Below are positions 53,212-63,075 of a stretch of DNA of 64,000 nucleotides, in pieces. The stretch is from Pontibacter arcticus (GTDB lineage Bacteria > Bacteroidota > Bacteroidia > Cytophagales > Hymenobacteraceae). How positions within the stretch are numbered: the stretch's first letter is position 1; each line of letters starts with the position of its first letter. Below the pieces are notes generated by a model, which was not told where the DNA came from, did not search any database, and was given only the letters and a program-made list of their open reading frames with translations. The position numbers and the translations under genes are program-made. The stretch is from assembly GCF_003284895.1 (NCBI RefSeq), contig NZ_QMDV01000002.1:940010-1004009 (forward strand), in the 5' to 3' direction.

Positions 53212-54032
53212 TATTTTTGCTGATAGTGTAACAGTTTTTCTAAAAAAATTTGTACTTCGTCAACACTTTCGAGGCGGTAGGTGGCGGAAGTCTGCTCGTC
53301 GTGTTCGCCTACCAGTATACCAATTCCTTTGCCTTGAAGTGCTGCAAAAGCATCTTCATCCGTTATATCATCCCCGATATAAACGGGCATAATCGTAGCC
53401 TTATTCAGGTTAAATTTTTCGAGCAGCCACAGTACGGCTTTGCCTTTGTTCCAGTCGAGGTTTGGTTTTAGTTCGAGCACCTTTTTGCCTAAACCTTCTT
53501 TTAAAACCGGAAACTTGTGTAGCACTTCTGTTACAGTTTCTTTCACGTACGGTACATGCTCGTCTTCTATATTTCTGTAATGCACTGCAATGGCGTAGCG
53601 TTTTCGTTCTACCAGCGCGCCGTTTATACTTTGTAGTTTCTCTTTCAGTATGTCTTGAGCTTGATCTAAAGCAGGCAACATTTCTTTTGCATCGGCTGGT
53701 TCTGTGAGCAAATTCTCCGGTCCCGAAATATCAAATCCATGCGAGCCTGCAAAGTATAAACTATCCAACTGCACCAGGTTTTTTACGTTTTGTCGGTCGC
53801 GGCCGCTCACTACGGCTGTAAAACATACTTCAGCCAGATCTGCCACCACCTTTCGCATGCCATCGCTCATAAAAGCTTTCTCCGGGTCTTTCACAATCGG
53901 GCTCAGGCAGCCGTCATAATCCATGAAAAGCGCAGGCGTTTTATCGTTAAACAACTGATCGAAATTGGTTAAGGCAGAAGGTAACGCAAGGGCATCTTTT
54001 TTAAGCAGGCCGTTAGCAGCAGTATAGGTCAT
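53211..54032 (-). CDS. otsB: Trehalose-phosphatase
   Basis: 273 residues, HAD superfamily. Motif I is ALFMDYDGCLSPIV (nucleophile and acid Asp), motif II region TAVVSGRDRQNVK, motif III Lys in LDWNKGKAVLWLL and motif IV IYIGDDITDEDAFAAL. It removes phosphate from trehalose 6-phosphate. The synthase otsA is not in view, and glucose-6-phosphate isomerase lies just upstream on the other strand. Trehalose is a stress-protectant sugar. Confidence 0.92.
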   Translation of the reverse strand: MTYTAANGLLKKDALALPSALTNFDQLFNDKTPALFMDYDGCLSPIVKDPEKAFMSDGMRKVVADLAEVCFTAVVSGRDRQNVKNLVQLDSLYFAGSHGFDISGPENLLTEPADAKEMLPALDQAQDILKEKLQSINGALVERKRYAIAVHYRNIEDEHVPYVKETVTEVLHKFPVLKEGLGKKVLELKPNLDWNKGKAVLWLLEKFNLNKATIMPVYIGDDITDEDAFAALQGKGIGILVGEHDEQTSATYRLESVDEVQIFLEKLLHYQQK

Positions 54033-54080
54033 GATGTAAAGTATAAATTAATGCGAAACAAAGTATAGATTTTGCCTCTT

Positions 54081-54266
54081 CTACGGAATACCAACGGTTT
54101 GTTCCTGTGGTGGTACATCCGAGCCTTGTTCAGGGGTTGTTTGCGTGTAGTTTTTTTCCTGCTGCATTTCGCCAGCGTCCTGCAGTTTTTCTTGTATCGC
54201 TTTTTCGTTTTCTTGGGCCGGTGTCAGTTTTGTGTTCTGGTCGAGCTTGTTTTCAGGTTCAATCAT
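54081..54266 (-). CDS. Small hydrophilic protein, 61 aa
   Basis: 61 residues, highly polar, rich in Gln, Glu, Thr and Pro (MIEPENKLDQNTKLTPAQENEKAIQEKL, then QDAGEMQQEKNYTQ...). No known domain and probably disordered. It sits 48 bases upstream of otsB on the same strand, so it may be the first gene of a short unit. Composition and start are plausible but there is no decisive evidence. Confidence 0.4.
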   Translation of the reverse strand: MIEPENKLDQNTKLTPAQENEKAIQEKLQDAGEMQQEKNYTQTTPEQGSDVPPQEQTVGIP

Positions 54267-54496
54267 ACTTTTAATGTTTATCTTTAAAGCTTTTACTTTT
54301 ATTCGGAGTAAAAGCCATTAAAAAGTTACTGTATAAGAACATACATACGCATAGCAGCCCGTTGCGATATAATCAGGTATAAATGCAAGTATAAAATTAT
54401 ACTTCAGGCTTCCGCTAAATACGGTTAAATAAGTAACCCAAAGCGTTTATTTTAAGTAACTGTTGCACAAACCCGCCCCAAAATCTAAAGTATACG
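54267..54496. other. Divergent gap with an inverted pair of the TATACTT word
   Basis: AAGTATA and TATACTT face each other across 4 nt (within 54384-54403). There is also AAAGTATACG at the start of pgi. No -7 box was recognised. Confidence 0.4.
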
Positions 54497-56188
54497 ATGT
54501 TAAAAAATTACTCGCCTGCGCAAACTAAATCCTGGGAAAAACTACAGCTGCACTTCACTGAAGTTGCGCCCTTGCACCTGCGCGATCTGTTTGCTCAAGA
54601 CCCGGAACGCTTTCAGAAATTTTCTTTTTATTTTGAGGATACCTTAGTCGACCTTTCCAAAAACCGCATCACCGAAGAAACACTTCAGTTGCTGGTTGGG
54701 TTGGCCGAAGAGATGGAATTGCCAGCTGCCATCGAAAGTATGTTTATCGGCAAGCCGATTAATGCTACCGAAAACCGTGCTGTGCTGCACACCGCGCTGC
54801 GTAATTTTACGGATAAGGAAGTGATGCTGGAAGGCGAAAATATTCTGGATGAAGTACGCGATGTGCAGCAGCAGATGAAAAATTTCTGCAACCAGCTGCA
54901 CTCCGGCGAGTGGAAAGGCTACACAGGCAAACGGATTGAGCACGTTGTGAATATCGGAATAGGCGGTTCGCATCTGGGTCCGCAAATGGTGTGTGAGGCG
55001 CTTAAAAAATACCAGCTCGAAAGTATAGAAGTCAGTTTTATTTCGAATGTGGATGGCTCGGATGCAGCCGAAGTGCTCCGCAAACTCAATCCGGAAACAA
55101 CGCTGTTCATCATCGCATCCAAAACATTTACCACCAAAGAAACCATTACCAACGCACACACGGCCCGCACCTGGTTTCTGCAAACAGCCAACGACGAAAG
55201 CCACATTCAGAAGCACTTTGTAGCGCTATCAACCAACAAAACCGAAGCAGCTAAATTTGGGATTGCTCCTGAAAACATCTTCCGGTTCTGGGATTGGGTA
55301 GGCGGTCGTTTCTCGCTGTGGTCTGCGATTGGTTTACCGATTGCGTGCGCTTTGGGCTATGATAAATTTGAAGAACTGCTGCGTGGTGCCGAAGCCATGG
55401 ACAAGCATTTCCGGGATACGCCTTTGCAACAGAATGTGCCTGTTTTATTGGCTTTGCTGAGTAGCTGGTATACGAATTTCTTTGGGGCACAGGCACATGC
55501 CATACTTCCTTATAACCAATACCTGCGCCTTTTACCCGAGTTTCTGCAGCAATTGTTAATGGAGAGCAACGGGAAAAGCACAGACCGAAATGGCAAAGCT
55601 GTTACCTACTCTACGCAGCCAGTTATCTGGGGAGCGGCAGGCACCAACGGACAGCATTCTTTCTTTCAGTTGATACACCAGGGCACGTCGCTTATCCCTG
55701 CCGATTTTATAGCTGCAGCCAATAGCAACAACCCGATTGGCCAGCACCAGCCTTTGCTTTTATCTAACTTTTTTGCCCAGACAGAAGCGCTGATGAAAGG
55801 CAAAACGCTGGAAGAAGCTGAAGCGGAACTACGCAAAAAAGGGCTTTCGGAAACAGAAATAGCGCAACTGGCACCGCACAAAGTGTTTGAAGGCAACAAG
55901 CCAACTACCTCTATCATGTTCCCGAAACTGACACCTTATGTGCTTGGAAGTTTACTGGCCATGTACGAGCATCAAACGTTTGTACAAGGCGTGATCTGGA
56001 ACATTTATTCTTTCGACCAGTGGGGTGTTGAGTTGGGGAAAGAACTGGCCGGCACAATTGAAAAAGAACTGTTAGAGGCAAAGCAAGCCACCCACGACAG
56101 CTCGACCAATGGCCTGATCGCTTATTATACTTCTCACCTGGCAGACGAAACTGTTCTACCTGAAAATAAGGTAACGGCGAAAGTATAA
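54497..56188 (+). CDS. pgi: Glucose-6-phosphate isomerase
   Basis: 563 residues, full length for the large bacterial form. [63 protein letters not shown] and [20 protein letters not shown] (catalytic His) are PGI signatures, and [11 protein letters not shown] carries the catalytic Lys. It interconverts glucose and fructose 6-phosphate. A terminator follows. Confidence 0.98.
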   Translation: MLKNYSPAQTKSWEKLQLHFTEVAPLHLRDLFAQDPERFQKFSFYFEDTLVDLSKNRITEETLQLLVGLAEEMELPAAIESMFIGKPINATENRAVLHTALRNFTDKEVMLEGENILDEVRDVQQQMKNFCNQLHSGEWKGYTGKRIEHVVNIGIGGSHLGPQMVCEALKKYQLESIEVSFISNVDGSDAAEVLRKLNPETTLFIIASKTFTTKETITNAHTARTWFLQTANDESHIQKHFVALSTNKTEAAKFGIAPENIFRFWDWVGGRFSLWSAIGLPIACALGYDKFEELLRGAEAMDKHFRDTPLQQNVPVLLALLSSWYTNFFGAQAHAILPYNQYLRLLPEFLQQLLMESNGKSTDRNGKAVTYSTQPVIWGAAGTNGQHSFFQLIHQGTSLIPADFIAAANSNNPIGQHQPLLLSNFFAQTEALMKGKTLEEAEAELRKKGLSETEIAQLAPHKVFEGNKPTTSIMFPKLTPYVLGSLLAMYEHQTFVQGVIWNIYSFDQWGVELGKELAGTIEKELLEAKQATHDSSTNGLIAYYTSHLADETVLPENKVTAKV

Positions 56189-56200
56189 ATCATACTTCAA

Positions 56201-56244
56201 AAAAAATCCCTGCAGCAAATCATACTTTCCTGCAGGGATTTTTT
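56201..56244. terminator. Bidirectional terminator between pgi and topoisomerase IB
   Basis: A 14-bp perfect stem (AAAAAATCCCTGCA at 56201-56214 with TGCAGGGATTTTTT at 56231-56244). Its loop contains CATACTT. Confidence 0.88.
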
Positions 56245-56249
56245 GTTGT

Positions 56250-57329
56250 TTATACTTTCTTTTCTTTCGCTACTTTCTTCAGCATTTTTAAAACCAGTTC
56301 TTCTGTGCCCGACAAGTGCTCTACTTTGGACTTGGTTGCATCGTGGTTTTTGAGGTAAGCAAGCAGTTTATCTTCTCTGAACAGGTTTACCACCTCCGGA
56401 TGAATGTAGTATTTACTGCAAACCGTAGGCGTATTTCCTAAACTATGCGCTACTTCTTTTACGGCGGCCGTTATACTTTTTTCTTTTTCCAGATCCGGGT
56501 TTTCTTCCAGTACCTGCTCCAGGCATTCTACCATGCGCACGGTGCCGCCCCACGTCCTGAAATCTTTGGCAGTAAAATCTTCTTCGGTTGCTTCCTGCAG
56601 ATAGGCATTTACATCACCAGATTCCAATACCTGCCGCTCACCGTTTTCATCGTAATACTGAAACAGGTCATACCCCGGAATATCACGGCATTTCTTTACC
56701 AACTGCGCCAGTCTTTTATCTTTCAAGTCGATCTCGTGCTCTACTCCTTTTTTCCCTCGGAACGCAAATTTAATGGTGCTGCCCTCTACGGTTACATGTT
56801 TATCGCGCAGCGTAGTAAGGCCATATGAGTTATTGGATTTGGCATAATGGCGGTTCCCGATCCGGATAAGGGCATTATCCATAATCGATAAAACCAGTGC
56901 CGTTACTTTACGGCGATCGAGTTGCCTGGATTTGATGTCGTTTTCGATTTGCTCGCGCAACTTTGGAAGCCGCTCGCCAAACAGGATCATGCGCCCGAAT
57001 TTGGTCAGGCTGCGTGCCTGCTGCCACTGCGGATGGTACATATATTGCTTGCGGCCTTTCTCGTCGCGGCCTGTTACCTGCAGGTGTCCCTTGGCCTGCT
57101 TGCAAATCCAGACATCGGTCCAGGCAGGCGGAATAACGATCTTCTTCAGCCGTTCCAGTACTTTTTCCTCTGTGATCTTCTCACCTTTAGCGTCCTGGTA
57201 GATAAAGCTTTTGCCATGCTTTTTGCGGGTATAGCCGGGCATGTTATCCGAAGTATAACGCAGGCCTGCTACTTCCGCAGATTTTGTGGTATCTGCATAT
57301 AAAGTATGTAATTCGTTTTTCTTTGCCAT
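56250..57329 (-). CDS. DNA topoisomerase IB
   Basis: 359 residues, the bacterial (poxvirus-like) type IB topoisomerase. The N-terminal domain has LKKIVIPPAWTDVWICKQAKGHLQVTGRDEKGRKQYMYHP. The catalytic residues are visible: Arg in LIRIGNRHYAKSNNSYGLTTLRDKHV, Lys in FRGKKG, Arg in DFRTWGGTV (Gly for the common Ala) and nucleophilic Tyr in TVCSKYYIHPEV. It relaxes supercoils through a 3'-phosphotyrosine intermediate without ATP. It is convergent with pgi. Confidence 0.93.
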   Translation of the reverse strand: MAKKNELHTLYADTTKSAEVAGLRYTSDNMPGYTRKKHGKSFIYQDAKGEKITEEKVLERLKKIVIPPAWTDVWICKQAKGHLQVTGRDEKGRKQYMYHPQWQQARSLTKFGRMILFGERLPKLREQIENDIKSRQLDRRKVTALVLSIMDNALIRIGNRHYAKSNNSYGLTTLRDKHVTVEGSTIKFAFRGKKGVEHEIDLKDKRLAQLVKKCRDIPGYDLFQYYDENGERQVLESGDVNAYLQEATEEDFTAKDFRTWGGTVRMVECLEQVLEENPDLEKEKSITAAVKEVAHSLGNTPTVCSKYYIHPEVVNLFREDKLLAYLKNHDATKSKVEHLSGTEELVLKMLKKVAKEKKV

Positions 57330-57395
57330 AAAGTATGGGTTTGTACCGGAACGTCCTGCGTTACATACTACCTAAAATCTTAAAAGTTGTACCGG

Positions 57396-57428
57396 TTTTA
57401 GGCCGTAACAGAAACTGCCTTATCTTTG
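57396..57428 (+). promoter_or_regulatory. Promoter of the 134-aa membrane protein
   Basis: TATCTTTG (57421-57428) is a perfect -7 box with TTTT at 57396-57399, 21 nt before it. The ATG at 57453 is 25 nt downstream. Confidence 0.5.
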
Positions 57429-57452
57429 TTTTATACTTCATACTTCAACATC

Positions 57453-57857
57453 ATGTATAAAAACATCTCTTACCTGTATGCTTTCTTCGGCTTTTTTATG
57501 CTTGCTTGCGGTGCGGTGGCAGTAGACCTGGCCGGCGAGCAGGCAAAAACTGCTTTAATTACCGGCGCTGCAGGAGGATTAATCGGATTAACAGCAGGGC
57601 ACTTCCTGAACAGGGGAAAACGATGGGCCTTTATACTTGGCGCTGCGGAAGCCGGCTTGCTTTCCATACTTTTAGGATGGCGCTCGGCTACTTATTTTGC
57701 GCGTTTATTGGAAGTAATGCAGCAACCCCAGGAAACAGTTACAACCCAGACGGCAGGTATGTCTTTTCTGCTGACAACGGCCATGCTTTTTATTGCTTTG
57801 CTAACCCTGGCAGTATCGGTTATGTTCGGTAAACAGGTGTTAAGAGAAACAAAATAG
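57453..57857 (+). CDS. Small membrane protein (TMEM14-like layout), 134 aa
   Basis: The frame is open from 57426; ATG 57453 (MYKNISYLYAFFGFFMLACG) fits the promoter better and gives 134 residues. Four hydrophobic helices are visible. The AALITGAAGGLIGLTAGHFLNRGKRWAFILGAAEAGLLSILLGWRSATYF pattern of Gly-rich helices recalls TMEM14-type proteins, though I would not insist. No function is assigned. Confidence 0.65.
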   Translation: MYKNISYLYAFFGFFMLACGAVAVDLAGEQAKTALITGAAGGLIGLTAGHFLNRGKRWAFILGAAEAGLLSILLGWRSATYFARLLEVMQQPQETVTTQTAGMSFLLTTAMLFIALLTLAVSVMFGKQVLRETK

Positions 57858-57938
57858 GCGTTCGTCTATTTTGTTTCCACCTGAACAAAGTAATCATTAT
57901 ATTGTTCAGCTAATATATTTACAAACAACTAAACTGCT

Positions 57939-60779
57939 ATGCTACAAAAGATCGGACTGAGCATGGTACTTACAGCAAGTGTTGTGAGTGCTGCCGAAGC
58001 CCAAACTAAACTGGTAGAAAAAGTAACCAAAAAAGGTTCTGAACTGGTTATTCCCTACGAAAAGTATAAACTGGCAAATGGCCTTACCTTAATTGTACAC
58101 GAAGATCATTCTGATCCGGTTGTTCACGTGGATGTAACCTACCATGTTGGCTCGGCACGCGAAGAAGTTGGCAAATCCGGTTTCGCGCACTTTTTTGAGC
58201 ACATGATGTTCCAGGGGTCTGATAACGTAGCAGACGAAGAGCACTTCAAGATTGTTTCTGAATCAGGCGGAACGCTGAACGGTACTACTAACCGCGACCG
58301 TACCAACTATTTCGAAACCGTACCTAGCAACCAACTGGAAACTGCGCTTTGGCTGGAAGCTGACCGCATGGGCTTTTTACTGGATGCCGTAACGCAGAAG
58401 AAATTCGAAGTACAGCGCGAAACCGTAAAGAACGAGCGTGGCCAGAACTACGATAACCGCCCTTACGGCCTGGTTTACGAAAAAACTTCTCAGAACTTAT
58501 ACCCTTATGGTCACCCGTATTCCTGGACTACCATTGGTTACCTGGAAGACCTGAACCGTGTGGATGTTAATGACCTGAAAAACTTCTTCCTGCGCTGGTA
58601 TGGCCCTAACAACGCAACCGTAACTGTTGGTGGCGATGTGAAGCCAGCCGATGTAATAAAGCTGGTTGAAAAATATTTCGGTTCTATTCCTGCCGGCCCT
58701 GCCGTAGAGAACATGAAGCCGGTTATGGCGAAGCTGGACAAAGACCGCTACGTTTCTTACGAAGATAACGTACGTTTCCCGATGCTGCGCATGACGTTCC
58801 CAACGCCGGAATCCGGACATAAAGATGAGCCTGCACTGGATGTTTTAGCTGAAGTTCTGGGCCAGGGCAAAAACTCTATCTTCTACAAAAACTTTGTAAA
58901 AGAGCAGAAAGCCCTATCCGCTTCCGCATCTAACTCTGCCTCTGAGCTTGCCGGCGAATTTGGTATTTCTGTAATGGCTTACCCGAATACAAGCCTTGCA
59001 AAAACGGAAGAACTTGTACGCCAGTCTATCGCAGAATTTGAGAAGCGTGGCATTAACGACGAAGACCTTGTTCGTTTCAAAGCTTCTGCCGAATCTAACC
59101 TGATCAACAGTTTGTCGAGTGTGAGTGGCAAAGTATCGCAACTGGCTTACAACGAGACGTTCCGTAACAACCCCAACTACATCCAGGACGAACTGAAGCG
59201 TATTCAGTCTGTTACCAAAGAAGATGTTATGCGTGTGTTCAACCAGTATATCAAAGGTAAAAACAGCGTTATACTGAGTGTTGTGCCAAAAGGGAAATCC
59301 GATCTGCTGGCAAAAGCTGATAACTACACAATAGCTAAGGATGGCTTTAAGCCTGCCGCTGATCAGTACAGCGGCCTGAAGTATACCAAAGCTGTTGATA
59401 CTTTTAACCGCAAAAACCGCCCGGGTGCAGGTAAAAACCCGGTAGTGAAAGTTCCGGCATACTATACTTCTGATTTCAAGAATGGCCTGAAGGTTATCGG
59501 TGTAAAATCTGATGAGATACCAACCGTTACCGTACAGTTAACTGTAAAAGGCGGTCATCGCTTATCAGCAGGTAAAGCAGGTATCAGCTCGCTGACAGCT
59601 GCTTTAATGAACGAGGATACGGAAAAGTATACTTCAGAGCAGTTCAGCAACGAACTGGATAAACTGGGTAGCTCTGTCAGCATTTTTGCTGGCACTGAAG
59701 AAACAACAGTTTATGTACAATCGCTGAAGAAAAACCTGGACAAGACGCTTGCGCTGATGGAAGAGCGTATGTTCCGTCCTAAGTTTGCGCAGGATGATTT
59801 CGATCGTTTAAAGAAGCAGCAGCTGGAAGGCATTGCTAACCAGGCTACACAGCCAACGGCAATTGCCAACAACGTGTACAACAAACTGGTGTACGGCAGC
59901 AACCATATCATGGCAACGCCTACTTCAGGTACTGCAGAAACTGTAAACAGCATTACCCTGGATGATGTAAAACAGTTTTACAAGAACAACTTCTCTCCTT
60001 CTGTTTCCAGCTTGGTTATTGTGGGTGATATTTCTGAAAAAGAAGCAATTGCAAAACTTGACTTCCTGAAAAACTGGGAGAAAAAAGACGTAAAGCTTGC
60101 CTCTGATACGAAAGCACCACAGATTGAGAAAACGCGCATTTACTTTGTAGATAAGCCGGATGCAGCTCAGTCTGAGATCAGGATCGGTTACCTGGGTATG
60201 CCTTACGATGCAACAGGTGAGTTCTATAAATTAGGTTTGATGAACTACGTATTGGGCGGTGCGTTTAACAGCCGCATCAACCTGAACCTACGTGAAGACA
60301 AAGGCTACACGTATGGTGCTCGTTCCGGCTACGCTGGTAGCCGTTATGCAGGTCCGTTCACGGCATCTGCCGGTGTTCGTGCCGATGCAACCGCCGAGTC
60401 TGTAACCGAATTCATGAAAGAGATCACGGATTTCCAGAAGAACGGCATTACAGATGCGGAGATCCAGTTCATGAAGAGCTCTATCGGACAATCGGATGCA
60501 CGCAAGTATGAAACGCCAGGCCAGAAAGCCGGTTTCTTAGGCCGCATTGTTGAGTTCGATTTAAACAAGGACTTTGTTAAAAAGCAGACCGATATCCTGA
60601 ACAACATCACCAAAAAAGATATTGATGGGCTGGCTGCCAAACACCTGCCGGTAAATAATATGCACATTGTGGTTGTAGGCGATAAGAAAACCGTACTTGC
60701 CAAGTTACAAAAGCTTAACTACGATGTAGTTGAACTTGATACAAATGGCAACGCAATCGGAAGTTCTTCCGTTAAATAA
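57939..60779 (+). CDS. M16 family zinc protease (insulinase-like)
   Basis: 946 residues: signal peptide (MLQKIGLSMVLTASVVSAAE) and two tandem M16 modules. The first has the inverted zinc motif HFFEH (His84, Glu87, His88) in GFAHFFEHMMFQGSDN, and the downstream Glu in VQRETVKNERGQNYD. The second (about 500-940), an inactive-type C-terminal domain, lacks HxxEH. Both halves form a clamp that degrades peptides in the periplasm. A terminator follows. Confidence 0.94.
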   Translation: MLQKIGLSMVLTASVVSAAEAQTKLVEKVTKKGSELVIPYEKYKLANGLTLIVHEDHSDPVVHVDVTYHVGSAREEVGKSGFAHFFEHMMFQGSDNVADEEHFKIVSESGGTLNGTTNRDRTNYFETVPSNQLETALWLEADRMGFLLDAVTQKKFEVQRETVKNERGQNYDNRPYGLVYEKTSQNLYPYGHPYSWTTIGYLEDLNRVDVNDLKNFFLRWYGPNNATVTVGGDVKPADVIKLVEKYFGSIPAGPAVENMKPVMAKLDKDRYVSYEDNVRFPMLRMTFPTPESGHKDEPALDVLAEVLGQGKNSIFYKNFVKEQKALSASASNSASELAGEFGISVMAYPNTSLAKTEELVRQSIAEFEKRGINDEDLVRFKASAESNLINSLSSVSGKVSQLAYNETFRNNPNYIQDELKRIQSVTKEDVMRVFNQYIKGKNSVILSVVPKGKSDLLAKADNYTIAKDGFKPAADQYSGLKYTKAVDTFNRKNRPGAGKNPVVKVPAYYTSDFKNGLKVIGVKSDEIPTVTVQLTVKGGHRLSAGKAGISSLTAALMNEDTEKYTSEQFSNELDKLGSSVSIFAGTEETTVYVQSLKKNLDKTLALMEERMFRPKFAQDDFDRLKKQQLEGIANQATQPTAIANNVYNKLVYGSNHIMATPTSGTAETVNSITLDDVKQFYKNNFSPSVSSLVIVGDISEKEAIAKLDFLKNWEKKDVKLASDTKAPQIEKTRIYFVDKPDAAQSEIRIGYLGMPYDATGEFYKLGLMNYVLGGAFNSRINLNLREDKGYTYGARSGYAGSRYAGPFTASAGVRADATAESVTEFMKEITDFQKNGITDAEIQFMKSSIGQSDARKYETPGQKAGFLGRIVEFDLNKDFVKKQTDILNNITKKDIDGLAAKHLPVNNMHIVVVGDKKTVLAKLQKLNYDVVELDTNGNAIGSSSVK

Positions 60780-60796
60780 GCATATACTACACTTAG

Positions 60797-60828
60797 AAAA
60801 GCCCTTGACCTCTCAAGGGCTTTTTTTA
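60797..60828 (+). terminator. Terminator after the M16 protease gene
   Basis: A 12-bp stem AAAAGCCCTTGA/TCAAGGGCTTTT with a 4-nt loop (60797-60824), then T residues. Confidence 0.9.
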
Positions 60829-60984
60829 TGCCCGTTTTTTTTGAGACTTTTGCCTCAGATACGAGCAACCAAACCAAGTATAAAACTCGTATGGCATCTT
60901 GCTACACCAGTTAGTTTAACTGTAACCAGACCTTAAAACTTGAAGCTTTTCTGTAGCAATGCATAGCTTTCCGATTTTACCCTT

Positions 60985-61818
60985 ATGTTCAAAAAATCAT
61001 TTCTTTCTGCCTGCATCTGTTTGTTGTCTGGCAGCTTTTTACTGAGCAGCTGCGAAGACAGCGATAACATTATCTTTTCTATTCAGGACGATATTAAATT
61101 AGGCCAGCAGGTTTCTGCTAAAGTAGATTCGACGTACCGCTCTCAGAAAACACTCCTTGAACGAAACAGCAGCAATACCAACGTTCAAAAAGCCTATACC
61201 AGTCTTGACCGGATCGTTAACCGTGTGTTGAATTCGGGAGAAGTAAAGTATAAAAATGAGTTTGCCTGGGATGTAAAGATCATCGACGATAAAAATACCT
61301 TAAATGCTTTTGCAACGCCTGGCGGCCACATCTATGTATTTACAGGTTTGTTGCAATACCTGAAAGACGAAGACCACCTGGCCGGTGTAATTGCCCATGA
61401 AATTGCGCACGCCGATAAGCGCCACAGCGTAAAGCAGCTACAACGCGATTATGGCATTGCCATACTATTATCGGTAGCGTTAGGTAACGATCCGGGCACG
61501 TTAAAGCAGATTGCAGGCCAGCTGGCAGGCACCTTTGCCGGCTTAAAGTTTAGCCGCGATGCAGAAACCGAGGCTGATAATACATCCGTTTTATACCTGG
61601 GAGGTACCAATTACTATGCCTGCGATGGGGCGGCCGGTTTTTTTATCAAACTAAACGAAGAGAGCCAGCAAGGCACGCCACCAGAGTTCCTAAGCACGCA
61701 TCCCAATCCTGATAACCGAATACAGAACATACAAGCACTTGCAAAAGATAAAGGTTGCAAAACAACAACTGCACCGGATACCGATTTTAACGAAATAAAG
61801 AGAGCACTAAACCTTTAA
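60985..61818 (+). CDS. M48 family metalloprotease lipoprotein
   Basis: 277 residues. The signal peptide ends in a lipobox (FLLSSC, Cys23). The zinc motif HEIAH is at residues 138-142 with DAETEADNTSVLYL supplying the third ligand, and STHPNPDNRIQNIQAL is typical of BepA/LoiP-type proteases. These proteins act in outer-membrane protein quality control. A terminator-like hairpin follows, before the App1 gene. Confidence 0.92.
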   Translation: MFKKSFLSACICLLSGSFLLSSCEDSDNIIFSIQDDIKLGQQVSAKVDSTYRSQKTLLERNSSNTNVQKAYTSLDRIVNRVLNSGEVKYKNEFAWDVKIIDDKNTLNAFATPGGHIYVFTGLLQYLKDEDHLAGVIAHEIAHADKRHSVKQLQRDYGIAILLSVALGNDPGTLKQIAGQLAGTFAGLKFSRDAETEADNTSVLYLGGTNYYACDGAAGFFIKLNEESQQGTPPEFLSTHPNPDNRIQNIQALAKDKGCKTTTAPDTDFNEIKRALNL

Positions 61819-61822
61819 AACC

Positions 61823-61856
61823 AAATGCCTGTACCCTAACGTGCGGGCATTTTTGT
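61823..61856 (+). terminator. Possible terminator between the M48 and App1 genes
   Basis: AAATGCCTG (61823-61831) with CGGGCATTT (61844-61852), one G-U pair, followed by T residues. It ends eight bases before the next ATG, so it may also shape translation of that gene. Confidence 0.6.
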
Positions 61857-61863
61857 TTTAACT

Positions 61864-63000
61864 ATGAAAAATATAAAAAAGAAAGCAGCCAAGATCATAC
61901 TTACAGGAGAGGAAAAAATAGATAATCTTACTTTCCGGCTAAAGCAAAAATTAGGCTGGTTAAGCCCGTTACATATTGTTACATACCGTAGCTATGGCAC
62001 GCCTGACCGCCTTTATGTAAAAGGCCGTGTATTAGTAGATAAAGGCATTACCCAATCTGAAGAGAACGACACGCTCTGGGAAAACCTCCTGAACATGTAC
62101 CGCCGTTTCGAAAGTGATGAAATTCCGGGGGCCCGTATACAACTTACGTTACAAGGCCGGCAGTACGAAATAACGACTGATAACGAAGGATATTTTGTCC
62201 TGAACCTGGCTCCCGATACGCCCTTGCAGTTAGATGATATCTGGCACACGATAGAAGTTAATTTACTGGAAGCACCAGTGCCTATAGACGAGCCAGTAAA
62301 AGCCAATGCATATGTGCTGGTGCCACCGCCGGATGCAGAGTATGGTATCATATCCGATATTGATGACACCATAGTACGGACGGGTGCAACCAGTTTACTG
62401 GAAACGGGGCGCAATGTACTGTTAAATAATGCGCATACCCGTATTCCGTTTCATGGTGTGGCCGAGTTTTACAAAAAACTGCAGATTGGGCGAAATGGTA
62501 AACGAAACAATCCTTTCTTTTACGTATCTAGCAGCCCCTGGAACAATTATGACCTGCTCTATCATTTCCTGGAGCTGAATGATATTCCGCGTGGCCCTCT
62601 CCTGCTTCGTGATTTCGGTTTTGATGAAAACAAACTTGGACATTCCGACCACATGAGCCACAAGTATAAAGAGATTGAAAATATACTGATCACTTACCCG
62701 GCGCTAAACTTTATACTGATAGGCGACAGTGGCCAGCAGGATGCTCCTATCTACCGGGAAGTTGTTAAGAATTACCCTGGCAGGATTATGGCCATTTATA
62801 TCAGGGATGTGGCCATTGAGCATCGTGCAAAAGCTGTGAGCACCATTGCAGACGAATTAAAAGCAAATGGAGAAGTAGAATTAGTGTTGGTTAAAGATAC
62901 GGCCGCAGCCGCCGCGCATGCAGCAAGCAATGGTTTTATCTATACTGAACAAGTGAAAGATGTGGAAGATGCGGCAGAAGTGGATAAAGCCGGAGACTAA
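61864..63000 (+). CDS. App1/DUF2183 family phosphatase
   Basis: 378 residues of the App1-like family (yeast phosphatidate phosphatase App1). The HAD-like motif is YGIISDIDDTIVRTGATS (catalytic DxDDT, about 158-175). YVSSSPWNNYDLLYHFL and FILIGDSGQQDAPIYREVVKNYPGRIMAIYIRDV follow. Residues 70-130 form a transthyretin-like beta domain (RIQLTLQGRQYEITTDNEGYFVLNL). There is no signal peptide. Phosphatase activity on a phospholipid is known for the yeast protein; here it is inferred. Confidence 0.88.
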   Translation: MKNIKKKAAKIILTGEEKIDNLTFRLKQKLGWLSPLHIVTYRSYGTPDRLYVKGRVLVDKGITQSEENDTLWENLLNMYRRFESDEIPGARIQLTLQGRQYEITTDNEGYFVLNLAPDTPLQLDDIWHTIEVNLLEAPVPIDEPVKANAYVLVPPPDAEYGIISDIDDTIVRTGATSLLETGRNVLLNNAHTRIPFHGVAEFYKKLQIGRNGKRNNPFFYVSSSPWNNYDLLYHFLELNDIPRGPLLLRDFGFDENKLGHSDHMSHKYKEIENILITYPALNFILIGDSGQQDAPIYREVVKNYPGRIMAIYIRDVAIEHRAKAVSTIADELKANGEVELVLVKDTAAAAAHAASNGFIYTEQVKDVEDAAEVDKAGD

Positions 63001-63018
63001 AGTTTCTTCCCACATTAA

Positions 63019-63060
63019 AAACAGCACAGGCAGAAGAGTGATCTTCTGCCTGTGCTGTTT
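63019..63060. terminator. Bidirectional terminator between the App1 and lyase-like genes
   Basis: An 18-bp perfect stem (63019-63036 with 63043-63060) and a 6-nt loop. Confidence 0.88.
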
Positions 63061-63075
63061 GAAGTATAACCTATA

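Noticed and set aside
54644..55216. A 190-codon minus-strand frame inside pgi
   Set aside because: Shadow of pgi, which has full family motifs in the plus frame.
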